Origin: Neisseria meningitidis
Lineage (GTDB): Bacteria > Pseudomonadota > Gammaproteobacteria > Burkholderiales > Neisseriaceae
NCBI RefSeq assembly: GCF_900638555.1
Contig: NZ_LR134525.1
Span: 124,001-188,000, forward strand
DNA length: 64,000 nt
Direction: 5' to 3'
Each line of letters begins with the position of its first letter. The stretch's first letter is position 1. Under the pieces are notes generated by a model. It was not told where the DNA came from. It made no database searches and saw only the letters and a list, made by a program, of their open reading frames with translations. The position numbers and the translations under genes are program-made. This document shows positions 18,422 through 27,511 of the stretch, piece by piece.

Positions 18422-18865
18422 TTACTGCACCGCAATCGGAATTCTCGGTTCGTAGAGCAGGTCGTAGGTCGGCTTGTTGAGCAGGTCTTGGAGCGTGAAA
18501 CCGTCCAGATACGTGAAAAACGACTTCATCGCGCCGCCGAGTATGCCCGTCAGCCGGCAGGACGGTGTAATCAGGCATTCGTTGTTCTCGCCCATGCACT
18601 CGACCAGCTGCATCGGTTCGAGATGGCGGACGACCGCGCCGATATTGATGCGTTCGGGCGGCGAGGCCAGCCTCAGCCCGCCGCCTTTTCCGCGTACGCT
18701 GTGGAGGAAGCCGCCTTTGACCAGCGCGGTAACGACTTTCATCAGATGGCTTTTGGAAATGCCGTAGGTTACGGCGATGGTACTGATGTTGACCAGCGCA
18801 TCGTCGTTGATGGCAGTGTAGATAAGGACGCGCAGCCCGTAGTCCGTATGTTGTGTCAAATACAT
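18422..18865 (-). CDS. nsrR: NO-responsive Rrf2-family repressor NsrR
   Basis: Iron-sulfur transcription repressor that senses nitric oxide; in meningococci NsrR controls the denitrification genes norB and aniA and others, and represses its own gene. The 147-residue protein starts MYLTQHTDYGLRVLIYTA, has a winged helix-turn-helix (GISKSHLMKVVTAL, about 35-48; GGGLRLA wing), and three cluster cysteines at about 90, 97 and 103 (VECMGENNECLITPSCRL). Divergent from the hemerythrin-like gene, consistent with a nitrosative stress neighbourhood. Confidence 0.93.
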   Translation of the reverse strand: MYLTQHTDYGLRVLIYTAINDDALVNISTIAVTYGISKSHLMKVVTALVKGGFLHSVRGKGGGLRLASPPERINIGAVVRHLEPMQLVECMGENNECLITPSCRLTGILGGAMKSFFTYLDGFTLQDLLNKPTYDLLYEPRIPIAVQ

Positions 18866-19038
18866 GATTTTCTCGGTATGGATCGTTATTCTTATCGGTA
18901 CGGTTTAAGGTTCACGGACAATACCTTAATGGTTGAAACCCTGTCCGTCGGGGCGGTAGAATGCAGCCTGTCTGCGGCGGTATGCCGTCTGAAACATCCG
19001 CGCTACCGTTTGATAATTTGTTATTGTAACTCAAAATC

Positions 19039-19407
19039 ATGAAACCGTTGAAACGACATCCCGCCCTTATCGGGCTTTCGCGTGACCACCACCATTCGCT
19101 TTCCCTGTGCGTGCGTCTGTTGCGGACGCCGGAAGAACGGCATCGGGACGAACTCGAACCGCATTTTTCCGAATTGGAAACCCATTTTCGCGAAGAAGAA
19201 GCCAAGTTTGCCCCAATTTGGCAGAATGTCGCCCCCGAATTGAAACAACGTTTCGAGAAAGACCACGCCCGACTGCGGCAGATGATGGCAAGCCCCGAAT
19301 ACGGTAACGCGGCGTGGAATACCGCTTTTGCCACAACCCTGCGCGATCACGCGCGCTTTGAAGAACGCGAGCTGTTTCCCGCCGTTGAACCGTTTTTGCC
19401 GGCATGA
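19039..19407 (+). CDS. Hemerythrin (HHE)-domain protein
   Basis: A 122-residue small helical protein with the histidine and acid residues of HHE cation-binding domains: SRDHHHSLSL near residue 15, HFSELETHFREEEAKFAPIW (about 43-62), EKDHARLRQ, and DHARFEERELFPAVE at the end. Such proteins bind a di-iron site and are implicated in oxygen, NO or iron-sulfur damage responses. Its position beside nsrR and an nnrS-family gene supports an NO-related role by inference. The exact ligand set needs a structural model. Confidence 0.85.
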   Translation: MKPLKRHPALIGLSRDHHHSLSLCVRLLRTPEERHRDELEPHFSELETHFREEEAKFAPIWQNVAPELKQRFEKDHARLRQMMASPEYGNAAWNTAFATTLRDHARFEERELFPAVEPFLPA

Positions 19408-19451
19408 TTCCGTTTTGCGGCAAATATATTAATGATAAACAAGGAACACAC

Positions 19452-20606
19452 ATGAAATTTACCAAGCACCCCGTTTGGGCAATGGCGTTCCGCCCGTTTT
19501 ATTCACTGGCGGCTCTGTACGGCGCATTGTCCGTATTGCTGTGGGGTTTCGGCTACACGGGAACGCACGAGCTGTCCGGTTTCTATTGGCACGCGCATGA
19601 GATGATTTGGGGTTATGCCGGACTGGTCGTCATCGCCTTCCTGCTGACCGCCGTCGCCACTTGGACGGGGCAGCCGCCCACGCGGGGCGGCGTTCTGGTC
19701 GGCTTGACTATCTTTTGGCTGGCTGCGCGGATTGCCGCCTTTATCCCGGGTTGGGGTGCGTCGGCAAGCGGCATACTCGGTACGCTGTTTTTCTGGTACG
19801 GCGCGGTGTGCATGGCTTTGCCCGTTATCCGTTCGCAGAATCAACGCAATTATGTTGCCGTGTTCGCGCTGTTCGTCTTGGGCGGTACGCACGCGGCGTT
19901 CCACGTCCAGCTGCACAACGGCAACCTAGGCGGACTCTTGAGCGGATTGCAGTCGGGCTTGGTGATGGTGTCGGGTTTTATCGGTCTGATTGGTACGCGG
20001 ATTATTTCGTTTTTTACGTCCAAACGGTTGAATGTGCCGCAGATTCCCAGTCCGAAATGGGTGGCGCAGGCTTCGCTGTGGCTGCCCATGCTGACCGCCA
20101 TGCTGATGGCGCACGGCGTGATGCCTTGGCTGTCGGCGGCTTTCGCGTTTGCGGCAGGTGTGATTTTTACCGTGCAGGTGTACCGCTGGTGGTATAAGCC
20201 TGTGTTGAAAGAGCCGATGCTGTGGATTCTGTTTGCCGGCTATCTGTTTACCGGATTGGGGCTGATTGCGGTCGGCGCGTCTTATTTCAAACCCGCTTTC
20301 CTCAATCTGGGTGTGCATCTGATCGGGGTCGGCGGTATCGGCGTGCTGACTTTGGGCATGATGGCGCGTACCGCGCTCGGTCATACGGGCAATCCGATTT
20401 ATCCGCCGCCCAAAGCCGTTCCCGTTGCGTTTTGGCTGATGATGGCGGCAACCGCCGTCCGTATGGTTGCCGTATTTTCTTCCGGCACTGCCTACACGCA
20501 CAGCATACGCACCTCTTCGGTTTTGTTTGCACTCGCGCTTTTGGTGTATGCGTGGAAGTATATTCCTTGGCTGATTCGTCCGCGTTCGGACGGCAGGCCC
20601 GGTTGA
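19452..20606 (+). CDS. nnrS: NnrS-family membrane protein
   Basis: A 384-residue protein with about 12 membrane segments. It has the NnrS signatures HPVWAMAFRPFYSLAALYG at the start, GFYWHAHEMIWGYAGLVVIAF (about 42-62) with paired histidines, and TLGMMARTALGHTGNP near residue 300. NnrS proteins are haem- and copper-containing membrane proteins that protect against nitrosative stress in other bacteria. The ATG at 19452 is preceded by AAGGAACAC. It follows the hemerythrin-like gene by 44 bases, probably one transcript. An AAACCGCC/GGCGGTTT hairpin ends it. Confidence 0.9.
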   Translation: MKFTKHPVWAMAFRPFYSLAALYGALSVLLWGFGYTGTHELSGFYWHAHEMIWGYAGLVVIAFLLTAVATWTGQPPTRGGVLVGLTIFWLAARIAAFIPGWGASASGILGTLFFWYGAVCMALPVIRSQNQRNYVAVFALFVLGGTHAAFHVQLHNGNLGGLLSGLQSGLVMVSGFIGLIGTRIISFFTSKRLNVPQIPSPKWVAQASLWLPMLTAMLMAHGVMPWLSAAFAFAAGVIFTVQVYRWWYKPVLKEPMLWILFAGYLFTGLGLIAVGASYFKPAFLNLGVHLIGVGGIGVLTLGMMARTALGHTGNPIYPPPKAVPVAFWLMMAATAVRMVAVFSSGTAYTHSIRTSSVLFALALLVYAWKYIPWLIRPRSDGRPG

Positions 20607-20609
20607 GAC

Positions 20610-20641
20610 AAACCGCCGCAGATTTCGGGTCTGGGCGGTTT
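20610..20641. terminator. GC hairpin between nnrS and tyrA
   Basis: AAACCGCC and GGCGGTTT form an 8-bp stem, followed by TGCTTTT on the plus strand. It serves convergent genes. Confidence 0.65.
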
Positions 20642-20662
20642 GCTTTTCAGACGGCAGGGCGG

Positions 20663-21535
20663 TCAGTTGCCGTCCAGCCAGCGGTCGCGTGTGGTTTTGG
20701 CTTCTTCAAAATAGCGGTACAGGGCTTCGCGGTCGTCGGCGGTCAGGATGTCTGCCAAAACGTCCAACTGTTTGCCCAAGCCTTGAACCAGTTGCAGCAG
20801 GCTGTCTTTGTTGGCAAGGCAGATGTCCGCCCACACGGCGGGATGACCGGAGGCGATGCGGGTGAAGTCCCGAAAGCCCGTGGCGGCGAATTTCAGATAT
20901 TCCTGTCCGTCGGGGTGGTCGAGAATCTGGTGGACATAGGCGAAGGCGGTCAGGTGGGGCATATGGGAGACGGCGGCGAAAACCGCGTCGTGGCGTTGCG
21001 CGTCCATCGTATAAATTTCCGCACCGACCGCGTGCCACAGGTTTTCTATCAAGGCAATGCCGTCTGAATGTTCGCCGCCGTGTGGCGTGATGATGAGTTT
21101 TCTGTGGCGGAACAGCCCGAACTGCGCGGCTTGCGCACCGCTTCTGTCCGAACCGGCAATCGGGTGGGCGGCGATGCAGCGGTGCAGGCGGTCGGGCAGA
21201 CAGCGGCGGAAGGCTTCGATGACCGAAGATTTGGTGCTGCCGACATCGGAAATCCAAGTGTGTTCCGGCAAAACGGGGCGCAGCGCGGTCAAAATGGCGG
21301 GAACGGTGGCGACGGGCGTGGCAATCAGTACCAAGTCCGCACCGCCGATGCTGTCCGCGTCGATGGCAACGGAAGCCCGGTCAATCACGCCGCGTTCCAA
21401 TGCACGTTCGAGGTTGTCGCGGTCGGTGTCGATACCGGTAACGGTGCGGACGAGTCCCTGCCTTTTGAGGTCGAGAACGAACGAACCGCCGATCAGCCCT
21501 ACACCGATGAGGGCAATATGGTTCAAAATGGGCAT
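20663..21535 (-). CDS. tyrA: Prephenate dehydrogenase
   Basis: NAD(P)-dependent oxidative decarboxylation of prephenate toward tyrosine. The 290-residue protein starts MPILNHIALIGVGLIGGSFV with the dinucleotide loop GVGLIGG and continues with ADLVLIATPVATVP, DVGSTKSSV, AAHPIAGSDRSGAQAA and the helical dimerisation part ending DREALYRYFEEAKTTRD. ATG at 21535 is chosen because conserved sequence starts there although the frame is open further upstream. Divergent from the nitrilase gene. Confidence 0.94.
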   Translation of the reverse strand: MPILNHIALIGVGLIGGSFVLDLKRQGLVRTVTGIDTDRDNLERALERGVIDRASVAIDADSIGGADLVLIATPVATVPAILTALRPVLPEHTWISDVGSTKSSVIEAFRRCLPDRLHRCIAAHPIAGSDRSGAQAAQFGLFRHRKLIITPHGGEHSDGIALIENLWHAVGAEIYTMDAQRHDAVFAAVSHMPHLTAFAYVHQILDHPDGQEYLKFAATGFRDFTRIASGHPAVWADICLANKDSLLQLVQGLGKQLDVLADILTADDREALYRYFEEAKTTRDRWLDGN

Positions 21536-21619
21536 TTGTGTAAACGGTTTTCGCAAAGTACCGTCATGGTAGCCTATCGGCGGAATATGCCGCAAGGTCG
21601 GCAGGAAAAAGGAGAAGAA

Positions 21620-22431
21620 ATGGACAAAATCAGAGTTGCCGCCGTGCAGATGGTGTCGGGCGTGTCGCCGGAAACCAACGTCGCTGCCATGAAACGCCTG
21701 GTCGCACGGGCGGCGGAGCAGGGTGTGGATTGGGTGCTGCTGCCCGAATATTGGGTGCTGATGGGCGCAAACGATACCGACAAACTCGCGCTTGCCGAGC
21801 CTTTGGGCGGCGGACGCTTTCAGACGGCATTGAGCGAAACGGCGAAAGAATGCGGCGTGGTGCTGTTCGGCGGAACCGTGCCGCTGCAAAGCCCCGAGGC
21901 GGGCAAGGTCATGAATACTTTATTGGTGTACGGGCGCGACGGCAAACGGACGGGGCTGTACCACAAAATGCACCTCTTCGGCTTTTCCGGTTTGGGCGAA
22001 CGCTATGCCGAAGCCGATACCATCCTCGCGGGCGGGAAGTGCCGCACTTGTTGGCAGAAGGCGTGTCGGTGGCGGCGGGCATTTGTTACGATGTCCGCTT
22101 TCCCGAATTTTTCCGCCGCCAGCTGCCGTTTGACGTATTGATGCTGCCCGCTGCGTTTACGCACACGACGGGCAAGGCGCATTGGGAGCTGCTGCTGCGC
22201 GCGCGTGCCGTCGAAAACCAATGTTACGTCGTGGCGGCGGCACAGGGCGGTTTGCACGAAAACGGACGGCGCACGTTCGGACACAGCATGATTGTCGATC
22301 CGTGGGGCGACGTATTGGACGTATTACCCGAAGGCGAAGGCATCGTTACGGCAGACATCGATGCCAACCGCCTGAACAGCGTCCGCAACCGCCTGCCCGC
22401 CTTGAAATACCGGGTTTTGGATGCCGTCTGA
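21620..22431 (+). pseudogene. Nitrilase-superfamily amidohydrolase, frameshifted
   Basis: A carbon-nitrogen hydrolase of about 270 residues (Nit/omega-amidase-like) if one base is restored. The catalytic Glu lies in WVLLPEYWVL (about 43) and the Lys in YHKMHLFGFSG (about 115). The frame then breaks near 22034-22036, where GGCGGGAAGTG would need a fourth G to give LAGGEVPHLLAEGVSV. The catalytic Cys (AGICYDVRFPEFF) and the rest of the domain lie in the new frame, so the product as read lacks the nucleophile. GGAGAAG precedes ATG 21620. The stop codon is inside a DUS-pair hairpin. A sequencing slip in the G run is an alternative. Confidence 0.85.
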
Positions 22432-22446
22432 AGGTTCAGACGGCAT
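22421..22446 (+). terminator. DUS-pair terminator overlapping nitrilase stop
   Basis: ATGCCGTCTGAA, GG, TTCAGACGGCAT: perfect 12-bp stem with minimal loop. The coding frame ends inside it. Confidence 0.75.
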
Positions 22447-23594
22447 CGGTGCCGGGGAATCAGCGGGCTGTAGGATGGGCTTCAGCCTGCCATTTCCATC
22501 AATCCCACATTTCTACCGTTTTCATCGAATCCATCGAATCCGCCCCTTTCGACGACCCAGTCCTACGCAACTGAACCGTCATTCCCACGGAAGTGGGAAT
22601 CTAGAATCTCGGGGTTTCAGTCATTTCCGATAGATTCCCGCCGCGTCAGGGGTCTGGATTCCCGCCTGCGCGGGAATGACGAATCCATCCATACGGAAAC
22701 CTGCACCACGTCATTCCCACGAAAGTGGGAATCTAGAACGAGGGGTTTGAGCAACTGTTTTTATCCGATAAGTTTCTGTGCGGACAGGTCTAGATTCCCG
22801 CCTGCGCGGGAATGACGGGTTTTAAGATTACGGTGTTGTCGGACGGGTTTTAAGATTACGGTGTTGTCGGAGCGCAACTGAACCGTCATTCCCACGGAAG
22901 TGGGAATCTAGAATCTCGGGGTTTCAGTCATTTCCGATAGATTCCCGCCGCGTCGGAGGTCTGGCTTCCCGCCTGCGCGGGAATGACGAATTTCGAGATT
23001 GCGGTATTGTCGGGAATGACGAATTTCAAGATTGCGGTGTTGTCGGAACGCAACTGAACCGTCATTCCCACGGAAGTGGGAATCTAGAACGCGGGGTTTC
23101 AGTCATTTCCGATAGATTCCCGCCGCGTCGGAGGTCTGGATTCCCGCCTGCGCGGGAATGACGAATTTCGAGATTGCGGTGTTGTCGGGAATGACGGATC
23201 CATCCATACGGAAACCTGCATCCCGTCATTCCCACGAAAGTGGGAATCTAGAACGCGGGGTTTGGGCAACTGTTTTTATCCGATAAGTTTCTGTGCGGAC
23301 AGGTCTGGATTCCCGCCTGTGCGGGAATGACGAATTTCAAGATTGCGGCGTTGTCGGAAATGACGGGTTTCAAGATTACGGTGTTGTCGGAACGAAACTG
23401 AATCGTCATTCCCACGGAAGTGGGAATCTAGAATCTCGGGGTTTCAGTCATTTCCGATAGATTCCCGCCGCGTCAGGGGTCTGGATTCCCGCCTGTGCGG
23501 GAATGACGGGTTTCAAGATTACGGTGTTGTCGGGAATGACGGTTCGGGTATTTCCACGCCCGCCCCGCGTCTGTAAACGGCAGGTGAATCAAAA
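22447..23594. repeat. NIME/dRS3 mosaic array between nitrilase and opa
   Basis: About 12 dRS3 palindromes (ATTCCCACGGAAGTGGGAAT, ATTCCCGCCTGCGCGGGAAT and variants) separated by recurring 50-100 base units such as GGGGTTTCAGTCATTTCCGA and AGATTACGGTGTTGTCGG. No coding region is supported. dRS3 sequences are known insertion targets for filamentous prophages in Neisseria and substrates for recombination. The array is flanked by a 41-base direct repeat that includes the DUS hairpins at 22421 and 23595. Confidence 0.9.
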
Positions 23595-23620
23595 ATGCCG
23601 TCTGAAGGTTCAGACGGCAT
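23595..23620 (-). terminator. DUS-pair terminator of opa
   Basis: ATGCCGTCTGAA, GG, TTCAGACGGCAT, 14 bases beyond the opa stop codon on the minus strand, with AAAAAT to its left giving a T run on the minus transcript. Confidence 0.75.
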
Positions 23621-23633
23621 CGGTGTCGGGGAA

Positions 23634-24426
23634 TCAGAAGCGGTAGCGCACGCCCAATGAGACTTCGTGGGTTTTGAAGCGGGTGTTTTCCAAGCGTCCC
23701 CAGTTGTGGTAGCGGTATCCGGTGTCTAAAGTCAGCTTGGGCGTGATGTCGAAACCGACACCGGCGACGACACCAAGACCCAAGCGGCGGATGCTGTGGC
23801 TTTCGTGATAGGCGTCTTGCGTACTTCCCTGATTATAAATCGTAGGTGTTCCGCCAGGAATATTGGTGGGGACGGTAAGAACATTTGTTGTTTTTTTGGT
23901 CGAATCGATGCTGTGTCTAACATGTCCGTAGGCGACGCGCACGCCTGCATAGGGTTTGAAGCGGGAACCGGTATTGAAATCGTAAACGGCGGACAAGCCG
24001 AGCGAGGAGACGGCGTGGAATGTACCGTTTTCCTGATTTTCCGTCTTCAGGTCTTGCCTGTTGCCATTGCTTTTATTCACCTGCACATTTTTTGTGTTGA
24101 CGGAATATTTATTGTCGTTCCATTTTCTGTAACTGGCATAATCTGCCGCTATCCTCCAGTCGCCGAAATCGTAGCCGACCGACACCCGAGGGTGGATGGA
24201 ATGCGTACGGATGTTTCTGAAATAATCGCTTACTGTGCTTGTGTTGTTTGCACCGGTTGCTTGCGGATAATCGTGGGTAATGCGTTCGGCGGCGTAGGCT
24301 AAATCCGCCTGCACATAATACGGGCTGCGGCTGCCGTCTTCACTTGCCGCCTGCGCTGCGGAAGAGAAGAGAAGAGAAGAGAAGAGAAGAGAAGAGAAGA
24401 GAAGGTTTTTTGGGGGCTGGATTCAT
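23634..24426 (-). CDS. opa: Opacity protein Opa, phase-variable, OFF
   Basis: Eight-stranded outer-membrane adhesin that binds CEACAM or heparan-sulfate receptors. The mature part ([20 protein letters not shown] through [10 protein letters not shown], terminal Phe) is intact, with a hypervariable stretch around [18 protein letters not shown]. The start codon at 24424-24426 opens [17 protein letters not shown], a signal peptide encoded by CTCTT pentamers. I count exactly eight CTCTT units (24362-24401); the mature frame requires a multiple of three, so translation stops at TGA soon after the repeat. Eight units is therefore OFF; nine would be ON. The sequence shows a good promoter at 24491-24519 and GGAG before the start. 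Confidence 0.93.
24362..24401 (-). repeat. CTCTT pentamer tract, 8 units
   Basis: Eight perfect AAGAG units on the plus strand (CTCTT on the coding strand) inside the opa signal-peptide region. Slipped-strand mispairing here switches opa reading frame. Confidence 0.97.
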
Positions 24427-24490
24427 TTTCGACTCCGTATTCGGTTTAACTGATTAAAAAGAACGATTTTCACTGATGGTTCAAGGGCGG

Positions 24491-24519
24491 ATTATATCGG
24501 GTTTGGGGCGATGTTTCAA
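24491..24519 (-). promoter_or_regulatory. Predicted opa promoter
   Basis: On the minus strand TTGAAA (24519-24514), a 17-base spacer, and TATAAT (24496-24491). Transcription would start near 24484, about 58 bases before the opa start codon. A shortened Correia element begins a few bases upstream of the -35 box. Confidence 0.65.
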
Positions 24520-24525
24520 CACAAT

Positions 24526-24649
24526 GTAGCGGATGAACAAAAAAGAGAACGATTCTCTAAGGTGCTGAAGCACCGAGTGAATCGGTTCCGTACTATTTGT
24601 ACTGTCTGCGGCTTCGTCGCCTTGTCCTGATTTTTGTTAATCCGCTATA
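24526..24649. mobile_element. Correia element, internally deleted (about 124 bp)
   Basis: Starts TGTAGCGGATGAACAAAAAA and ends TTTTTGTTAATCCGCTATA. Compared with the full elements here it lacks about 30 bases (ACCAGTACGGCGTTGCCTCG and on) next to the left end. Known short classes of CREE arise by such internal deletion. It abuts the opa promoter. Confidence 0.88.
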
Positions 24650-26082
24650 AAGACCGTCGGGCATCTGCAGCCGTCATTCCCGCGCAGGCGGGAATCTGGA
24701 ATTTCAATGCCTCAAGAATTTATCGGAAAAAACCAAAACCCTTCCGCCGTCATTCCCACGAAAGTGGGAATCTAGAAATGAAAAGCAGCAGGAATTTATC
24801 GGAAACGACCGAAACTGAACGGACTGGATTCCCGCCTGCGCGGGAATGACGGGATTTTAGGTTTCTGATTTTGGTTTTCTGTCCTTGTGGGAATGACGAA
24901 AAGTGGTGGGAATGACGTTTCAGTTGCTACGGTTATTGTCAGGTTTCGGTTATGTTGGAATTTCGGGAAACTTATGAATCGTCATTCCCGCGCAGGCGGG
25001 AATCTAGAATTTCAATGCCTCAAGAATTTATCGGAAAAAACCAAAACCCTTCCGCCGTCATTCCCACGAAAGTGGGAATCTAGAAATGAAAAGCAGCAGG
25101 AATTTATCGGAAATGACCGAAACTGAACGGACTGGATTCCCGCTTTTGCGGGAATGACGGCGACAAGGTTGCTGTTATAGCGGATTAACAAAAACCAGTA
25201 CGGCGTTGCCTCGCCTTAGCTCAAAGAGAACGATTCTCTAAGGTGCTGAAGCACCAAGTGAATCGGTTCCGTACTATCTGTACTGTCTGCGGCTTCGTCG
25301 CCTTGTCCTGATTTTTGTTAATCCACTATAAAGACCGTCGGGCATCTGCAGCCGTCATTCCCGCGCAGGCGGGAATCTAGTCTGTTCGGTTTCAGTTATT
25401 TCCGATAAATGCCTGTTGCTTTTCATTTCTAGATTCCCACTTTCGTGGGAATGACGGGATTTTAGGTTTCTGATTTTGGTTTTCTGTCCTTGTGGGAATG
25501 ACGGGATGTAGGTTCGTAGGAATGACGTGGTGCAGGTTTCCGTGCGGATGGATTCGTCATTCCCGCGCAGGCGGGAATCTAGACCTTAGAACAACAGCAA
25601 TATTCAAAGATTATCTGAAAGTCTGAGATTCTAGATTCCCACTTTCGTGGGAATGACGGTTCAGTTGCTACGGTTACTGTCAGGTTTCGGTTATGTTGGA
25701 ATTTCGGGAAACTTATGAATCGTCATTCCCGCGCAGGCGGGAATCCAGACCTTAGAACAACAGCAATATTCAAAGATTATCTGAAAGTCTGAGATTCTAG
25801 ATTCCCGCTTTTGCGGGAATGACGGTTCAGTTGCTACGGTTATTGTCAGGTTTCGGTTATGTTGGAATTTCGGGAAACTTATGAATCGTCATTCCCGCGC
25901 AGGCGGGAATTTGGAATTTCAATGCCTCAAGAATTTATCGGAAAAAACCAAAACCCTTCCGCCGTCATTCCCACGAAAGTGGGAATCTAGAAATGAAAAG
26001 CAGCAGGCATTTATCGGAAATGACCGAAACTGAACGGACTGGATTCCCGCTTTTGCGGGAATGACGGCGACAGGGTTGCTGT
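24650..26082. repeat. Amplified NIME blocks and Correia element upstream of opa
   Basis: No gene is supported. A block of about 153 bases beginning GAATTTCAATGCCTCAAG occurs at 24698-24850, 25007-25159 and 25913-26066. Another of about 82 bases beginning CAGTTGCTACGGTTA occurs at 24921-25001, 25662-25743 and 25828-25909. About 16 dRS3 palindromes punctuate the region, with a Correia element at 25176-25330. Confidence 0.88.
25176..25330. mobile_element. Correia element (CREE/NEMIS), 155 bp
   Basis: Full-length element from TATAGCGGATTAACAAAAACC to TTTTTGTTAATCCACTATA. It shares its right-hand flank (AAGACCGTCGGGCATCTGC) with the element at 24526-24649, so the element and its flank were duplicated together. 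Confidence 0.95.
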
Positions 26083-26236
26083 TATAGTGGATGAACAAAA
26101 ACCAGTACGGCGTTACCTCGCCTTAGCTCAAAGAGAACGATTCTCTAAGGTGCTGAAGCACCAAGTGAATCGGTTCCGTACTATCCGTACTGTCTGCGGC
26201 TCGCCGCCTTGTCCTGATTTTTGTTCATCCGCTATA
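26083..26236. mobile_element. Correia element, 154 bp, upstream of EamA transporter
   Basis: Runs from TATAGTGGATGAACAAAAACC to TTTTTGTTCATCCGCTATA. The right end forms a promoter (26209-26238) pointing into the EamA-family gene. Confidence 0.95.
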
Positions 26237-26238
26237 CT
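26209..26238 (+). promoter_or_regulatory. Correia-element outward promoter
   Basis: TTGTCC (26209-26214) inside the element and TATACT (26233-26238) spanning the element-chromosome junction are 18 bases apart. The start would be near 26245, 25 bases before the next gene. Promoters made by CREE ends are known in Neisseria; this instance is predicted. Confidence 0.55.
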
Positions 26239-26269
26239 TTTGTATGACCATCTGACTTTATCACTCACT

Positions 26270-27124
26270 ATGTTTTACCAAATCCTTGCCCTGATTATCT
26301 GGAGCAGCTCGTTTATTGCCGCCAAATATGTCTATGGCGGCATCGATCCCGCATTGATGGTCGGCGTGCGCCTGCTGATTGCTGCGCTGCCTGCACTGCC
26401 CGCCTGCCGCCGTCATGTCGGCAAGATTCCGCGTGAGGAATGGAAGCCGTTGCTGATTGTGTCGTTCGTCAACTATGTGCTGACCCTGCTGCTTCAGTTT
26501 GTCGGGTTGAAATACACTTCCGCCGCCAGCGCATCGGTCATTGTCGGACTCGAGCCACTGCTGATGGTGTTTGTCGGACACTTTTTCTTCAACGACAAAG
26601 CGCGTGCCTACCACTGGATATGCGGCGCGGCGGCATTTGCCGGTGTCGCGCTGCTGATGGCGGGCGGTGCGGAAGAGGGCGGCGAAGTCGGCTGGTTCGG
26701 CTGCCTGCTGGTGTTGTTGGCGGGCGCGGGCTTTTGTGCCGCTATGCGTCCGACGCAAAGGCTGATTGCACGCATCGGCGCACCGGCATTCACATCTGTT
26801 TCCATTGCCGCCGCATCGTTGATGTGCCTGCCGTTTTCGCTTGCTTTGGCGCAAAGTTATACCGTGGACTGGAGCGTCGGAATGGTATTGTCGCTGCTGT
26901 ATTTGGGCGTGGGGTGCAGCTGGTACGCCTATTGGCTGTGGAACAAGGGGATGAGCCGTGTTCCTGCCAACGTTTCGGGACTGTTGATTTCGCTCGAACC
27001 CGTCGTCGGCGTGCTGCTGGCGGTTTTGATTTTGGGCGAACACCTGTCGCCCGTGTCCGTCTTGGGCGTGTTTGTCGTCATCGCCGCCACCTTGGTTGCC
27101 GGCCGGCTGTCGCATCAAAAATAA
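26270..27124 (+). CDS. EamA/DMT-family transporter
   Basis: Inner-membrane transporter of the drug/metabolite superfamily, 284 residues with about 10 helices in two EamA repeats. [20 protein letters not shown] opens repeat one, which ends near [20 protein letters not shown]; repeat two has the parallel [20 protein letters not shown]. Substrates in the family are metabolites or amino acids; none can be assigned. ATG 26270 follows a Correia-borne promoter by 32 bases and lacks a clear Shine-Dalgarno. A dRS3 repeat region follows. Confidence 0.88.
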   Translation: MFYQILALIIWSSSFIAAKYVYGGIDPALMVGVRLLIAALPALPACRRHVGKIPREEWKPLLIVSFVNYVLTLLLQFVGLKYTSAASASVIVGLEPLLMVFVGHFFFNDKARAYHWICGAAAFAGVALLMAGGAEEGGEVGWFGCLLVLLAGAGFCAAMRPTQRLIARIGAPAFTSVSIAAASLMCLPFSLALAQSYTVDWSVGMVLSLLYLGVGCSWYAYWLWNKGMSRVPANVSGLLISLEPVVGVLLAVLILGEHLSPVSVLGVFVVIAATLVAGRLSHQK

Positions 27125-27357
27125 AGTTGGGAAGCGGTATTTGATGATTGCCGAATAGGCTGAAATCTTTCCATCTCCATTCCTGCGAAAGCGGGTATCC
27201 GGAACGAAAAGACGGATATTTATCCGAAATAACGACCATCTTTGCATCGTCATTCCCGCGCAGGCGGGCATCCGGTTTTTTGAGTTTCGGTTATTTCCGA
27301 CAAATTGCTGCAGCGTTGGATGTCCGGATTCCCGCCTGCGCGGGAATGACGGGATTT
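27125..27357. repeat. dRS3 repeats after the EamA gene
   Basis: Two dRS3-type palindromes (around 27253 and 27328, one degraded to GGGCAT) with mosaic units. No gene is supported. Confidence 0.75.
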
Positions 27358-27511
27358 TATAGTGGATTAACAAAAATCAGGACAAGGCGGCGAGCCGCAG
27401 ACAGTACAGATAGTACGGAACCGATTCACTTGGTGCTTCAGCACCTTAGAGAATCGTTCTCTTTGAGCTAAGGCAAGGCAACGCCGTACTGGTTTTTGTT
27501 AATCCACTATA
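27358..27511. mobile_element. Correia element, 154 bp
   Basis: TATAGTGGATTAACAAAAATC to TTTTTGTTAATCCACTATA, full-length class, lying between the EamA gene and the Bcr/CflA gene. Confidence 0.95.

Noticed and set aside
18365..19042. 225-residue plus-strand frame across nsrR
   Set aside because: It is the shadow of nsrR, which has clear helix-turn-helix and cysteine motifs on the minus strand.
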